Made by a program: the position numbers and the translations under genes
Shown here: in pieces, positions 9,822 through 18,332 of the stretch
How positions within the stretch are numbered: the first letter of the stretch is position 1
How the letters are laid out: each line of letters begins with the position of its first letter
Assembly (NCBI GenBank): GCA_017555905.1
Contig: JAFZFP010000025.1
Location: 1 to 64,000 of the forward strand
Direction: 5' to 3'
Source of the DNA: Alistipes sp.
GTDB lineage: Bacteria > Bacteroidota > Bacteroidia > Bacteroidales > Rikenellaceae
DNA length: 64,000 nt
The notes under the pieces: model-generated
The model's database searches: none
Told to the model about the DNA's origin: nothing
Seen by the model: the letters and a program-made list of their open reading frames with translations, nothing else

Positions 9822-12800
9822 AACAAGCAAAAATATTGAGTGCAAGTGCTGGATCGGGCAAGACCTTCCAGTTGGCTCTGAAGTATATGTGCGACATCAT
9901 CGCCCACCCTGAGTGCTATCGCAACATCCTTGCTGTAACCTTTACCAATAAGGCCACAGAGGAGATGAAGTCGCGTATCTTGCGAGAGATACATATCCTC
10001 GCCTCAGGGCAAAAGAGTGACTATATGGAGCAGATCATCGAGAATCTCAATATGAGCAACGAGCAGGTTGTTGAGCAGGCTAAGATTGCTCGAACAAAGA
10101 TTCTTCACGACTACTCACGCTTCAGTGTGCTTACTATCGACAGCTTCTTCCAGCGCATCCTTCGTGCCTTCATCAAGGAGTTGAGTCTCGATATGAACTA
10201 CAATATCGAACTCGATACCACAATGCTTCTCGAACGAAGTGCCGAAGCCCTTGTGGAGAGCATACAGAAGGATGATGATATTAAGAAGTGGCTCATAGAC
10301 TTTGCCGAGGAGAGGCTGGAGAATGGCTCTAAATGGGATATGCGCGAAGACCTCTCGTCACTGGGATTAGAACTATTCAAGGAGAATGGTGCTAAGCGAA
10401 TGAGTGACAACATCGACAAAGAAAAACTACGCGAAATAGTCTCTACATTAGAAGAGTTAAGCAAGCAAACCATACAGAAAATTAAGACTTTAGCCGAAGA
10501 GGCCATCGATATTATGAAGGATTACGGCGTACGTGCCGACCAATTCTATAAAGCCTCGCAGAGTTTCGTCTTTAGTTTCTATAAATATGCCGAGGGTGAG
10601 TTGAAGCCTCCTACGGCAACTATGCTTACGGCAACCGAGAAACCCGAGCAGTGGTACACTAAAACGGCTGATGGTGCGGTAAAGTGTGCTGCCGTAGCCC
10701 TTATGCCGAAACTCAAGGACATATGTTCACTCTATGAGGTAGCAGTCAAGCAACAAAACACAGCGAAGTTGCTTAAGGATAACTACCGAAGTTTTGCGCT
10801 ATTGGTAGACCTCAAGCGCCATCTGACGAAGATATGTTCCGACGAGAATATTATGGTACTTAGCGAGACTAAGGATATTTTGGCGGACTTTATAGATGAT
10901 AACAACGCTCCGTTTATCTACGAAAAGGTGGGCAATCGCTATGACCACTATATGATTGACGAGTTCCAGGATACATCTGTTAGGGAGTGGCGCAACCTTC
11001 TTCCCCTTTTACGTGAGGCCTTGGCATCGAATAAGGATGCCTCTGTGTTTATCGTGGGCGATGTAAAGCAGTCTATCTACCGCTGGCGAGGTGGCGATTG
11101 GCGCCTATTGGGTAATGATGCTATCGACGATTTAGGACGTGATAATACGGAGGTTAAGCCTCTTAAGAAGAACTACCGCAGTTACGAAAACGTGGTGATT
11201 TTCAACAACAAACTCATCGCCTCTGCCGTAGAACAAGACAACGAATTCCTTAACCGACACCTTGTAGAGGCTCGCAAGGCCGAAAAAGTTAGCGAAGAGA
11301 CCTTCTCGTCGCTCCATAATATATTATCAAAGGCCTATTCCGACTACGAGCAGGAACCAAACAAAGAGAACAACAAAGGCTACGTGGAGGTGTGCGCCTA
11401 CGATAGCACTATTTTAGATTCGCCCTTCATCAATGCCATAGAGAGTGCTATAGCTCGAGGTTACCGTTACCGCGACATTTTGATTCTTGTTAGAAACAAG
11501 ACTCACGCTACGGCTGTTGCCAACCAACTATTTGCTTACAAGAAGTCGAAATTCTCCTCACAAGGTATTGCTGGTTTCAATATACAAACACCTGATGCAC
11601 TGACGCTTGAGGGGCAAGATATCACGGAGTTTATAGTTGCTGTTATGCGTCTTGCCACACTATCGCAGTGCGATATCGAGCGAGGAGTATTCAACCGATT
11701 TCTTGGCTTGCCTTTCGACACTCAATTCAGTGAGGAGGAGATCGAATTTTTCAACCACATAGCCCACCTATCGCCTATGGAAGCATTCGAGGCCATTGTG
11801 TCACGATATGCCCTTAACGACAGAAAGGAGGATATCGCATTCATTCAGGCGATGTATGAGCAGGTGGTGTCATTCTCAACAACCAATATTGCCGACATCA
11901 ACCATTACTTGACTTGGTGGGAGGAACGAGGTAAGAATGAGAGTGTAAGCGTGGAGATGACCGACGATACCATAGAGATTACCACCATCCATAAGGCAAA
12001 GGGATTGGAGCGTGACGTGGTAATCATCCCTTATGCAGTGTGGGATATGTCTCCAAAGCCTATACTAAAGCCTATTGTGTGGGCAAGTGCTGATGCTAAC
12101 CAGGATAGTGATCTTGCCACAATTGGCGACTTCCCCGTGATTTACGGTAGCAAGATGATGGAGTCTGCCTTTGCCGAAGACTACTACAAGGAGTTGATTA
12201 TGAATCACGTCGATGGTGTCAATCTGCTATATGTTGCCATCACTCGTGCCTCGAAAGAACTCTATATGTACGTACCTACTCACCTGAATACTAATAGCAA
12301 TAGCGAAAATATAACCTCTACTGCTCCACTTATTTTGGAGGCGACAAAGAAGATATGTCCCCTATCCGAAACAATCCTCAATGAGGATAAGATCGAGCAG
12401 TTGCGCTACACCTATGGTGTCCCAACTGAGTTTGACTCAGAGAGCAAGAAGCGTGGTGAGGTAGAGGAGTTGCTCTTGGATGAATACACATCAACTACAC
12501 CATCAATCAAAGTGCGCTACCCGGCTCAGCGACAAATAGATGAGGGTATGAGTAAGAGTACAGAGTCGATGACACGAGGTATTATTTTGCACTCCATCTT
12601 CGAGCGAGCAAAGAGTATGCAGGATATTAAGAGTGCTATCGATGGCTTGGTACTCAACTGCACTATCGATGCCAGTGAGGCGGAACAACTGGAGCGCAAC
12701 ATTAATGAAATGTGTAATAATAGCATTGTCGCAGAGTGGTTTGACGGCTCATGGGATGATATTAAATGTGAATCAGGCATCATCTTTAATGGCACCACAA

Positions 12801-12991
12801 AGCGTCCAGACAGGGTGATGATTAAGGGAGATAGAGTGGTCGTTGTAGATTACAAATCGGGCCGAATATGTAGTAACGACCACAAGGAACAGGTGGCTGA
12901 ATATATGGATATACTCCGACAGATGGGACGATACAGCACCATAGAGGGCTACGTGTGGTATATCGCATTAGGTAAGGTTGAAGCCGTTTAA
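9809..12991 (+). CDS. addA: AddA-like UvrD/RecB helicase-nuclease
   Basis: ATP-dependent 3'-5' helicase and nuclease subunit of an AddAB/RecBCD-type enzyme, 1060 residues. Superfamily 1 motifs appear in order: ASAGSGKTF (Walker A, near residue 15), VTFTNKATEEM, LTIDSFFQRI, MIDEFQDTSVREW (Walker B), IVGDVKQSIYRWRGGD, KKNYRS, TTIHKAKGLERDVV and LLYVAITRA. The C-terminal nuclease has GIILHSIFE, RPDRVM and VVVDYKSGR. Two starts are possible: the ATG at 9809 (overlapping addB by 13 bases) and the ATG at 9818, which makes an ATGA overlap with the addB stop. Both keep the Walker A motif. The function is recombinational repair. Confidence 0.9.
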   Translation: MPTMKQAKILSASAGSGKTFQLALKYMCDIIAHPECYRNILAVTFTNKATEEMKSRILREIHILASGQKSDYMEQIIENLNMSNEQVVEQAKIARTKILHDYSRFSVLTIDSFFQRILRAFIKELSLDMNYNIELDTTMLLERSAEALVESIQKDDDIKKWLIDFAEERLENGSKWDMREDLSSLGLELFKENGAKRMSDNIDKEKLREIVSTLEELSKQTIQKIKTLAEEAIDIMKDYGVRADQFYKASQSFVFSFYKYAEGELKPPTATMLTATEKPEQWYTKTADGAVKCAAVALMPKLKDICSLYEVAVKQQNTAKLLKDNYRSFALLVDLKRHLTKICSDENIMVLSETKDILADFIDDNNAPFIYEKVGNRYDHYMIDEFQDTSVREWRNLLPLLREALASNKDASVFIVGDVKQSIYRWRGGDWRLLGNDAIDDLGRDNTEVKPLKKNYRSYENVVIFNNKLIASAVEQDNEFLNRHLVEARKAEKVSEETFSSLHNILSKAYSDYEQEPNKENNKGYVEVCAYDSTILDSPFINAIESAIARGYRYRDILILVRNKTHATAVANQLFAYKKSKFSSQGIAGFNIQTPDALTLEGQDITEFIVAVMRLATLSQCDIERGVFNRFLGLPFDTQFSEEEIEFFNHIAHLSPMEAFEAIVSRYALNDRKEDIAFIQAMYEQVVSFSTTNIADINHYLTWWEERGKNESVSVEMTDDTIEITTIHKAKGLERDVVIIPYAVWDMSPKPILKPIVWASADANQDSDLATIGDFPVIYGSKMMESAFAEDYYKELIMNHVDGVNLLYVAITRASKELYMYVPTHLNTNSNSENITSTAPLILEATKKICPLSETILNEDKIEQLRYTYGVPTEFDSESKKRGEVEELLLDEYTSTTPSIKVRYPAQRQIDEGMSKSTESMTRGIILHSIFERAKSMQDIKSAIDGLVLNCTIDASEAEQLERNINEMCNNSIVAEWFDGSWDDIKCESGIIFNGTTKRPDRVMIKGDRVVVVDYKSGRICSNDHKEQVAEYMDILRQMGRYSTIEGYVWYIALGKVEAV

Positions 12992-13010
12992 TATTATTTT
13001 TATATCTTTG
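12978..13010 (+). promoter_or_regulatory. candidate promoter of the ABC exporter cassette
   Basis: A -7 box TATCTTTG lies at 13003-13010, with a TTG at 12978-12980 that is 22 bases away (slightly long). The G of the box is only 10 bases before the exporter ATG at 13021, so the transcript would have almost no 5' untranslated region if this box is used. The upstream element is inside the end of the addA-like gene. Confidence 0.45.
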
Positions 13011-13020
13011 CAAGGCAAGT

Positions 13021-14715
13021 ATGGAGAGAGGTTTTTGGGATATCATACCGCAGAGTTATCGTCGTCGTAGCATAGGTGTTGCGCTGACTATATTTTTGCG
13101 TGCCCTACTAAACTTCGTTGGCGTGGCAACGCTACTCCCCGTTTTGATACTCTTGCTAAACCCTAAGGGCGCTCAACCCAATGGCCTAATGGAGACCATT
13201 CGTCAGACGTTAGGCATAGGCTCAGATATCAATTTCACAATCATTATATGTGGCCTCGCCCTTTGTGTCATACTACTAAAAAATCTCTCGGTAATTAGGC
13301 TCTACGCCTTCGAACGCGACTATATATTTTCGCTTTACAGACACCTCTCAAAGGCCCTCTATACGACATATTACCGCCGAGGCCTCCACTTTATAAAACA
13401 CTCTAACTCAGCGATTTTAACGCGTAACATCAACAGTGTTTGCCTTATCTTTGTATCGGGTTACCTAAAACCGCTCGCTACTATCTTGGGCGAAGGACTG
13501 TTGCTTATTTTGGTGGTAGCTACCCTTGTGTGGTTCAACCCCATTGTCGCACTTTTAGCCATAGCCGTAATACTACCAATAGGCGCTCTTTTCTACCTGC
13601 TTCTACGTCGCAATATCAATAACTTGGGCAAGCAGGAGAACGAACTACAGCGTCGCAAGAGCAAAATTGTCGCTGAGACTTTTAGAGGTTATGCAGACAT
13701 TGAGATAGGTGGTGCTTACGAGTTGATGTCTAAGCGTTTCGACGAGGTGATGAGTGATATTATATCTCTTCGTAAGCGCCACGCCACACTCGCTATGTTA
13801 CCCCAGATGTTCACTGAAACAGGTCTAATGCTTGGCCTTATTCTCTTTGTTGTGGCTAACCTAATTATCCACAACAAAGAGATAGCCCTTATGTTTGGAG
13901 TATTTGCCGTAGCAACCATTCGCCTTATCCCATCACTCAGGGCGATAATGACAAGTTGGAGTACAATACGATTCAACCGTTTCACCATCGACACACTTAA
14001 GGAGATCGAGTACAACAACCTCGAAGAGGTAGAATATTCCGACAAAAAGATTGACTTTAGCGACTCTATCGTGCTACGTAATATATCGTTTAAATTCGAT
14101 GACTCTGATAGCAACACCATAACAGATTTCTCGCTATCTATTCGCAAGGGTGAGCATGTCGGAATAAGGGGCGCTTCGGGCATAGGTAAGACCACCCTAT
14201 TTAATATCCTTCTCGGACTCTATAGACCTACCTCGGGAGAGATTGTTGTAGATGGTAAGAGCCTAAACGAAACAGATATTCGTAGTTGGCAAAATAGCAT
14301 TGGCTACGTGTCTCAATCGGTATTTATCGCAGAGGGTAGCATTGCCGAGAACATAGCCTTTGGGCATAGTGTAGATAACATAGACTATAATCGTATTAAT
14401 AAGGTTATTGAAATAGCCGACTTAAAGCAATTTATAGAGACTCTTCCAGAGGGTATAAACACCAGAATAAGCGAGCAGGGAGAGAATCTTTCGGGTGGTC
14501 AGCGACAGCGAATCGGCATTGCGAGAGCGCTATATAAGAACTGCGATATTCTACTTTTGGATGAGGCGACCTCTTCTCTTGATGGTAAGACTGAAGAGAG
14601 TATCAACACAGCCATTGAGCGCCTATCAAACACGAATAATGTCCTCACCATTATCCTTATCGCCCACCGCGAAACAACACTGCAATATTGCGACCGCATA
14701 ATCACTTTGGAGTAA
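13021..14715 (+). CDS. ABC exporter, fused membrane and ATPase domains
   Basis: Inner-membrane export half-transporter, expected to act as a homodimer; 564 residues. About six membrane segments lie in residues 20-310. The nucleotide-binding domain shows GASGIGKTT (Walker A, about 382-390), the Q-loop region IGYVSQSVF, ENLSGGQRQRIGIARAL (signature) and DILLLDEATSSLD (Walker B), ending in a switch histidine (LIAHR). There is no N-terminal C39 peptidase domain. It is coupled by a TAATG overlap to the HPr-kinase-like gene and then to the peptidase gene, which suggests joint handling of a small exported product rather than lipid A or drug export. The cargo is unknown. Confidence 0.88.
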   Translation: MERGFWDIIPQSYRRRSIGVALTIFLRALLNFVGVATLLPVLILLLNPKGAQPNGLMETIRQTLGIGSDINFTIIICGLALCVILLKNLSVIRLYAFERDYIFSLYRHLSKALYTTYYRRGLHFIKHSNSAILTRNINSVCLIFVSGYLKPLATILGEGLLLILVVATLVWFNPIVALLAIAVILPIGALFYLLLRRNINNLGKQENELQRRKSKIVAETFRGYADIEIGGAYELMSKRFDEVMSDIISLRKRHATLAMLPQMFTETGLMLGLILFVVANLIIHNKEIALMFGVFAVATIRLIPSLRAIMTSWSTIRFNRFTIDTLKEIEYNNLEEVEYSDKKIDFSDSIVLRNISFKFDDSDSNTITDFSLSIRKGEHVGIRGASGIGKTTLFNILLGLYRPTSGEIVVDGKSLNETDIRSWQNSIGYVSQSVFIAEGSIAENIAFGHSVDNIDYNRINKVIEIADLKQFIETLPEGINTRISEQGENLSGGQRQRIGIARALYKNCDILLLDEATSSLDGKTEESINTAIERLSNTNNVLTIILIAHRETTLQYCDRIITLE

Positions 14716-15599
14716 TGGAGTATAGAGAGTACATAATCGCTGATTTACGTCTTCGTTCGGAGATAGATTTGGTAGCCTTGGGCCTTAGTGGATTTAAGCC
14801 ATTTGAGACTGATTGTACAGGTGTTGTAGATTGTTACATAAAGCAACTTATAGGTACAGAAAACGGGGAGATTGAGCTATCTACACCCTTAGCCACATCC
14901 TATCTTGCGGAGGCTGATGCGGATGGTGTGCTATATAAAACCACCACCGGTTACACATACTCAATTCACCCTCGAAACAACAAGGATGAGGTCACAATCT
15001 TCGATATCGACTGCACAACAAATACAATCAGTACTAATAGTCATCCAACAAACATAATAGACCGTTCGATACTTCGTTTCGGTATCTGGGTAATGTTTGG
15101 TGTGGCGCTGGCCCAAAACAGAGGTGTCGCAATCCACTCCTCTGCTATCGTTGCTGATGGTCGTTGTGCCATCTTCTTGGGAGAATCGGGCACAGGTAAG
15201 AGTACACACACGCGTCTTTGGCGAGAGAACATCAAAGGAGCAAGACTTCTTAATGATGATTCACCCATAGTGCGAATTGTGGGAAATGAAGTCCGTGTCT
15301 ATGGATCACCCTGGAGTGGTAAAACCCCTTGCTACAAGAGTGAAGTCTACCCTCTTTCGGGCCTCTGTCGAATAGTTCAAGCGCCATATAATAGGATCAC
15401 GCGCCTGTCGACCATTTCGGCTATTGGCGCGCTCCTGCCCTCTTGTCCTCCAATGTTTGCATACGATGGAGATCTACAAGATGCTATTTGCAATATTGTG
15501 GGTTCAATTCTTCGCTCCGTACCAGCCTATAGGCTCGAATGTTTACCTGATAGTGACGCGGCTATGTTGTCCTATAAAATGATTATGCTAAATGAGTAA
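14715..15599 (+). CDS. HPr kinase-like P-loop protein
   Basis: Protein of 294 residues with a P-loop GESGTGKS at about 156-163 followed by THTRLW, and then LLNDDSPIVRI and YGSPWSGKTP. This is the layout of the HPr-serine-kinase/PEPCK-like fold seen in many peptide-modification clusters. The usual HPr partner context is absent. The N-terminal 120 residues are not recognisable. The start ATG overlaps the exporter stop (TAATG), and the 3' end overlaps the next gene by 8 bases, so the three are a single translational unit. Relatives accompany lasso-peptide and PqqD-type clusters, where some phosphorylate the precursor. That role here is an inference, because no precursor or PqqD gene is visible. 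Confidence 0.75.
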   Translation: MEYREYIIADLRLRSEIDLVALGLSGFKPFETDCTGVVDCYIKQLIGTENGEIELSTPLATSYLAEADADGVLYKTTTGYTYSIHPRNNKDEVTIFDIDCTTNTISTNSHPTNIIDRSILRFGIWVMFGVALAQNRGVAIHSSAIVADGRCAIFLGESGTGKSTHTRLWRENIKGARLLNDDSPIVRIVGNEVRVYGSPWSGKTPCYKSEVYPLSGLCRIVQAPYNRITRLSTISAIGALLPSCPPMFAYDGDLQDAICNIVGSILRSVPAYRLECLPDSDAAMLSYKMIMLNE

Positions 15600-16056
15600 T
15601 ATTGAAGATATAACAAAGCGTAACCTTGAGTCAATTATAGGTGATGGCGAGACCTTTATTTTATCCGTCACAGGACGAAGTATGTTGCCGTTATTAGGCC
15701 GAGGCGATAGTAAAATTATATTGAGGCGCGTATCAAAAGATGAGGACATATATGGCCGTATTGCAATGTTTAGAGCAACAAACGGGCATATCGTTATACA
15801 TCGTGTGATTCGAATCGAGGGTAATGACGTTATCCTCAAGGGCGATGGCAATATCGTTCAGGAGGAGCGATGCTCAAGGAGTGAAATAATTGCTGTGGTC
15901 GAGCAGGTGCTTTATAGTAATGGAGATATAGTGGAGTGTAACTCTTGGCAGTGGAGAGTAAAAGAGCAGATTTGGTTATCTACTCCACTCTTTATTCGTC
16001 GATACGTTCTAGCATTGATGCACCGTTGGTATGATAGAAAACAAAATAATAGATAG
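15592..16056 (+). CDS. S24/S26-family peptidase (ER-type signal peptidase-like)
   Basis: Protein of 154 residues. The nucleophile motif is TGRSMLPLL near residue 30, followed by RGDSKIILRR. The second motif reads IVIHRVIRIEGNDVILKGDGN, so the position usually held by the catalytic lysine (KR) is histidine, as in SipW/ER-type signal peptidases. No clear N-terminal membrane anchor is present, but the C-terminus has a weakly hydrophobic stretch (LFIRRYVLALM). It is the third gene of the exporter cassette and may process the exported substrate. Alternatively, it could be a LexA/S24-like self-cleaving fold without DNA-binding domain. ispF starts 5 bases after its stop. Confidence 0.72.
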   Translation: MSNIEDITKRNLESIIGDGETFILSVTGRSMLPLLGRGDSKIILRRVSKDEDIYGRIAMFRATNGHIVIHRVIRIEGNDVILKGDGNIVQEERCSRSEIIAVVEQVLYSNGDIVECNSWQWRVKEQIWLSTPLFIRRYVLALMHRWYDRKQNNR

Positions 16057-16061
16057 ATAAT

Positions 16062-16541
16062 ATGGATATACGAATTGGTTGTGGCTACGATGTTCACGCC
16101 TTGGCTGATGGACTTCGACTGGTATTGTGTGGCGTGGAGGTTCCGCACACTAAAGGGTGTGTGGCACACTCCGACGGAGATGTTGCGATTCACGCTATTT
16201 GCGACGCCATACTTGGCGCATTAGCCCTCGGAGATATCGGCAAACTATTCCCGGATAGCGATGCAAAATATAAGGGTATCGACTCGACCATACTACTTAA
16301 AGATGTTGTTGAAATAGCGCATTCTAAAGGGTTTAAAGTTAGTAATATAGATTGCACTATCGCTATGCAAAGGCCAAAGTTGCGTCCCTATATCGACACT
16401 ATGCGTGAGCGACTTGCCGGGGTTGTTGGAATCGCCGTAGATCGTGTTTCGGTAAAGGCCACCACCACCGAGCATCTTGGCTTCGAAGGTAGGGAAGAGG
16501 GTGTCTCAACCAACGCAGTTGTATTGCTGATAGCAGAATAG
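16062..16541 (+). CDS. ispF: 2-C-methyl-D-erythritol 2,4-cyclodiphosphate synthase
   Basis: Non-mevalonate isoprenoid pathway enzyme that cyclises CDP-methylerythritol 2-phosphate, releasing CMP. It has 159 residues, the usual size. Metal ligands are in GYDVHAL (Asp10, His12) and AHSDGDVAIHA. The conserved GDIGKLFPD, TIAMQRPKL and KATTTEHLGFEGREEG blocks are all present. It is packed 5 bases behind the S26 peptidase gene with no functional tie to it, and a strong terminator follows. Downstream isoprenoid products include the undecaprenyl carrier that the adjacent polysaccharide operon would need, although a regulatory link is not shown. Confidence 0.97.
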   Translation: MDIRIGCGYDVHALADGLRLVLCGVEVPHTKGCVAHSDGDVAIHAICDAILGALALGDIGKLFPDSDAKYKGIDSTILLKDVVEIAHSKGFKVSNIDCTIAMQRPKLRPYIDTMRERLAGVVGIAVDRVSVKATTTEHLGFEGREEGVSTNAVVLLIAE

Positions 16542-16569
16542 AAACACCCCTGTAAACAAGAGAAAAAAG

Positions 16570-16602
16570 GCTCTTGCACAACATCGTGCAAGGGCTATTT
16601 TT
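16570..16602 (+). terminator. rho-independent terminator after ispF
   Basis: A 10-base-pair stem (GCTCTTGCAC at 16570-16579 with GTGCAAGGGC at 16586-16595, one G-U pair) with loop AACATC and tail TATTTTT. It separates the exporter/ispF transcript from the polysaccharide operon. Confidence 0.88.
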
Positions 16603-16748
16603 ACAAACTACTAACAACCAAAAATAAACATCCTTTTTAGACAAATATTTTACTATTTATCCATACATATTCATCTATAAAAATCTCGTAAATTCTATCC
16701 CAAGATACTAATGTATCATACCACAAAAAGTTCATCTTAAAGCGCGAT

Positions 16749-16763
16749 GTGATTTTTTATCAC
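16749..16763. promoter_or_regulatory. candidate operator palindrome upstream of the polysaccharide promoter
   Basis: A perfect inverted repeat GTGAT-TTTTT-ATCAC lies 18 bases upstream of the -33 box at 16782. The half-site GTGA/TCAC resembles Crp/Fnr-family sites, though the spacing is not the classical one. The remaining spacer from 16603 to 16748 is AT-rich, with no gene and no other motif that I can support. Confidence 0.4.
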
Positions 16764-16781
16764 GTGTAAAGATTACATTTA

Positions 16782-16813
16782 TTTGGAATAACGAAATAAA
16801 TTAACTATTTTTG
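16782..16813 (+). promoter_or_regulatory. promoter of the polysaccharide operon
   Basis: A textbook Bacteroidetes promoter: TTTG at 16782-16785, a 20-base spacer, then TATTTTTG at 16806-16813. Transcription should start near 16818-16820, leaving a leader of about 215 bases before ugd. Confidence 0.75.
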
Positions 16814-16817
16814 TGTT

Positions 16818-17033
16818 TGATTTATGCACGCCTTTGGTGGCATAAGTCGGGATTTCTGTAACCTGCCACGGGTCGTGTGTAGAACAGTGCGTTGGACGAG
16901 CCAACAAATCTCACTTGCTTCGTCGTTGGGATGCTCCGTATCCTCGTGGCGAGGGAGGAGAGAGTATGCATCTATCAGAACTCCCAAAAACTATCGATTA
17001 AATTACCGAAACAGAATCAACCAAATAACCATT
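16818..17033 (+). ncRNA. structured leader RNA candidate of the polysaccharide operon
   Basis: The untranslated stretch between the promoter and ugd can form several helices. A long-range helix joins 16862-16870 to 16945-16954 (CCTGCCACG with CGTGGC and AGG, one bulged G). A hairpin forms at 16891-16905 (GTTGG, loop ACGAG, CCAAC), and another at 16928-16944. An outer pairing joins ATGCA at 16824-16828 to TGCAT at 16967-16971. Two local hairpins, CACG-GGT-CGTG at 16867-16877 and CCTCG-TGG-CGAGG at 16942-16954, reuse both arms of the long-range helix. The two folds therefore exclude each other, as in riboswitches or attenuators. The stretch is open in the ugd frame but lacks protein-like features. 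I know no family for it, and it was folded by hand only. Confidence 0.45.
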
Positions 17034-18329
17034 ATGAAGATTGCGGTTGCTGGAACAGGATATGTGGGCCTAAGCATCGCCACCCTACTTGCTCAGTACA
17101 ACGATGTTGTGGCTGTGGATGTTATAGGTGCGAGGGTCAATCTTATCAACCAACGAATATCTCCAATTCAGGACGATTACATCGAGAAGTTTTTTAGCGA
17201 AACGCCCCTACACCTCACCGCCACACTCGACGGCAAGGAGGCATATCGCGATGCCGACATAGTGATAATCGCCACGCCAACAAACTACGACCCGATAAAG
17301 AACTACTTCGATACACATATCATCGAGGAGGTCATCGACATAGTATTGGAAGTAAATCCCGAGGCTACGATTATCATCAAGTCCACCATCCCCGTAGGCT
17401 ATTGCCGTGGTCTTTATGCGAAGTATGCAGAACGTGGTGTGAAGCGTCTCAACCTGCTCTTTGCCCCAGAGTTTTTACGCGAGAGCAAGGCCCTCTACGA
17501 CAACCTATACCCCTCGCGCATAATCCTCGGACTTCCTAAAGCCGAGGAGTGCAACGATGATGAGAGCAGAGCGATGATGGCGCTTGCAGATATCAAGAAG
17601 TTGGATACTTCGGCAAGAGAGTTTGCAGAACTAATGCAACAGGGTGCTTTGAAGGATGATATTCCAGTATTGTTTATGGGAATCACCGAGGCCGAGGCGG
17701 TAAAACTATTCGCTAACACCTACCTTGCCCTCAGAGTAAGTTACTTCAACGAGTTGGATACATACGCCGAGATGAAGGGGCTCGACTCACGCGCCATAAT
17801 CGAGGGTGTAGGCCTCGACCCACGCATCGGCACTCATTACAACAACCCATCGTTCGGCTACGGTGGCTACTGTCTCCCCAAGGACACAAAGCAGTTGTTG
17901 GCAAACTACGAGGATGTACCACAAAATATGATGTCGGCAATTGTGGAGAGCAATCGCACACGCAAGGACTACATCGCCGACCAAGTATTACGTAAGGCGG
18001 GCTACTACGTAGGCTCCAGCCAATGGGATGCCACCAAGGAGCGCGAGGTGGTCGTGGGCGTCTATCGCTTGACAATGAAGTCCAACTCCGACAACTTCCG
18101 CCAATCCTCTATTCAGGGCGTGATGAAGCGCATCAAGGCTAAGGGAGCAAAAATCATCATCTATGAGCCAACACTAAATGATGGCGCACTCTTCTTTGGC
18201 TCGGAAGTTGTAAACGACATCGCAACATTTAAAAGGTTGAGTAACGTGATCATCACCAACCGCTACACATCGGCCTTAGACGATGTGAAGAGCAAAGTAT
18301 ATACACGCGATCTATTTGGCAGAGACTAA
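17034..18329 (+). CDS. ugd: UDP-glucose 6-dehydrogenase / nucleotide sugar dehydrogenase
   Basis: NAD-dependent oxidation of a UDP-hexose to the uronic acid (UDP-glucose to UDP-glucuronate is the likely reaction), in the cytoplasm. It has 431 residues from [21 protein letters not shown], the Rossmann start of the family. Substrate-domain motifs include [24 protein letters not shown] and the catalytic cysteine in YGGYCLPKD (Cys280). The frame is open upstream to 16824, but that extension precedes the Rossmann glycine motif and has no family counterpart, so the ATG at 17034 is used. It is the first gene of the polysaccharide operon. Substrate specificity (UDP-Glc or UDP-ManNAc-like) is not settled; the short length fits the Gram-negative Ugd group. 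Confidence 0.9.
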   Translation: MKIAVAGTGYVGLSIATLLAQYNDVVAVDVIGARVNLINQRISPIQDDYIEKFFSETPLHLTATLDGKEAYRDADIVIIATPTNYDPIKNYFDTHIIEEVIDIVLEVNPEATIIIKSTIPVGYCRGLYAKYAERGVKRLNLLFAPEFLRESKALYDNLYPSRIILGLPKAEECNDDESRAMMALADIKKLDTSAREFAELMQQGALKDDIPVLFMGITEAEAVKLFANTYLALRVSYFNELDTYAEMKGLDSRAIIEGVGLDPRIGTHYNNPSFGYGGYCLPKDTKQLLANYEDVPQNMMSAIVESNRTRKDYIADQVLRKAGYYVGSSQWDATKEREVVVGVYRLTMKSNSDNFRQSSIQGVMKRIKAKGAKIIIYEPTLNDGALFFGSEVVNDIATFKRLSNVIITNRYTSALDDVKSKVYTRDLFGRD

Positions 18330-18332
18330 CGA

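Noticed and set aside
16541-16823. tRNA or small RNA gene in the ispF-ugd gap
   Set aside because: No cloverleaf, T-loop or CCA end is visible. The gap holds a terminator, a palindrome and the promoter.
16824-17033. 70-codon in-frame extension of ugd, or a separate leader peptide
   Set aside because: The Rossmann glycine motif is expected at the N-terminus and is at 17034. The extension contains no family sequence, and helices fit an RNA better. A short leader peptide is not excluded.
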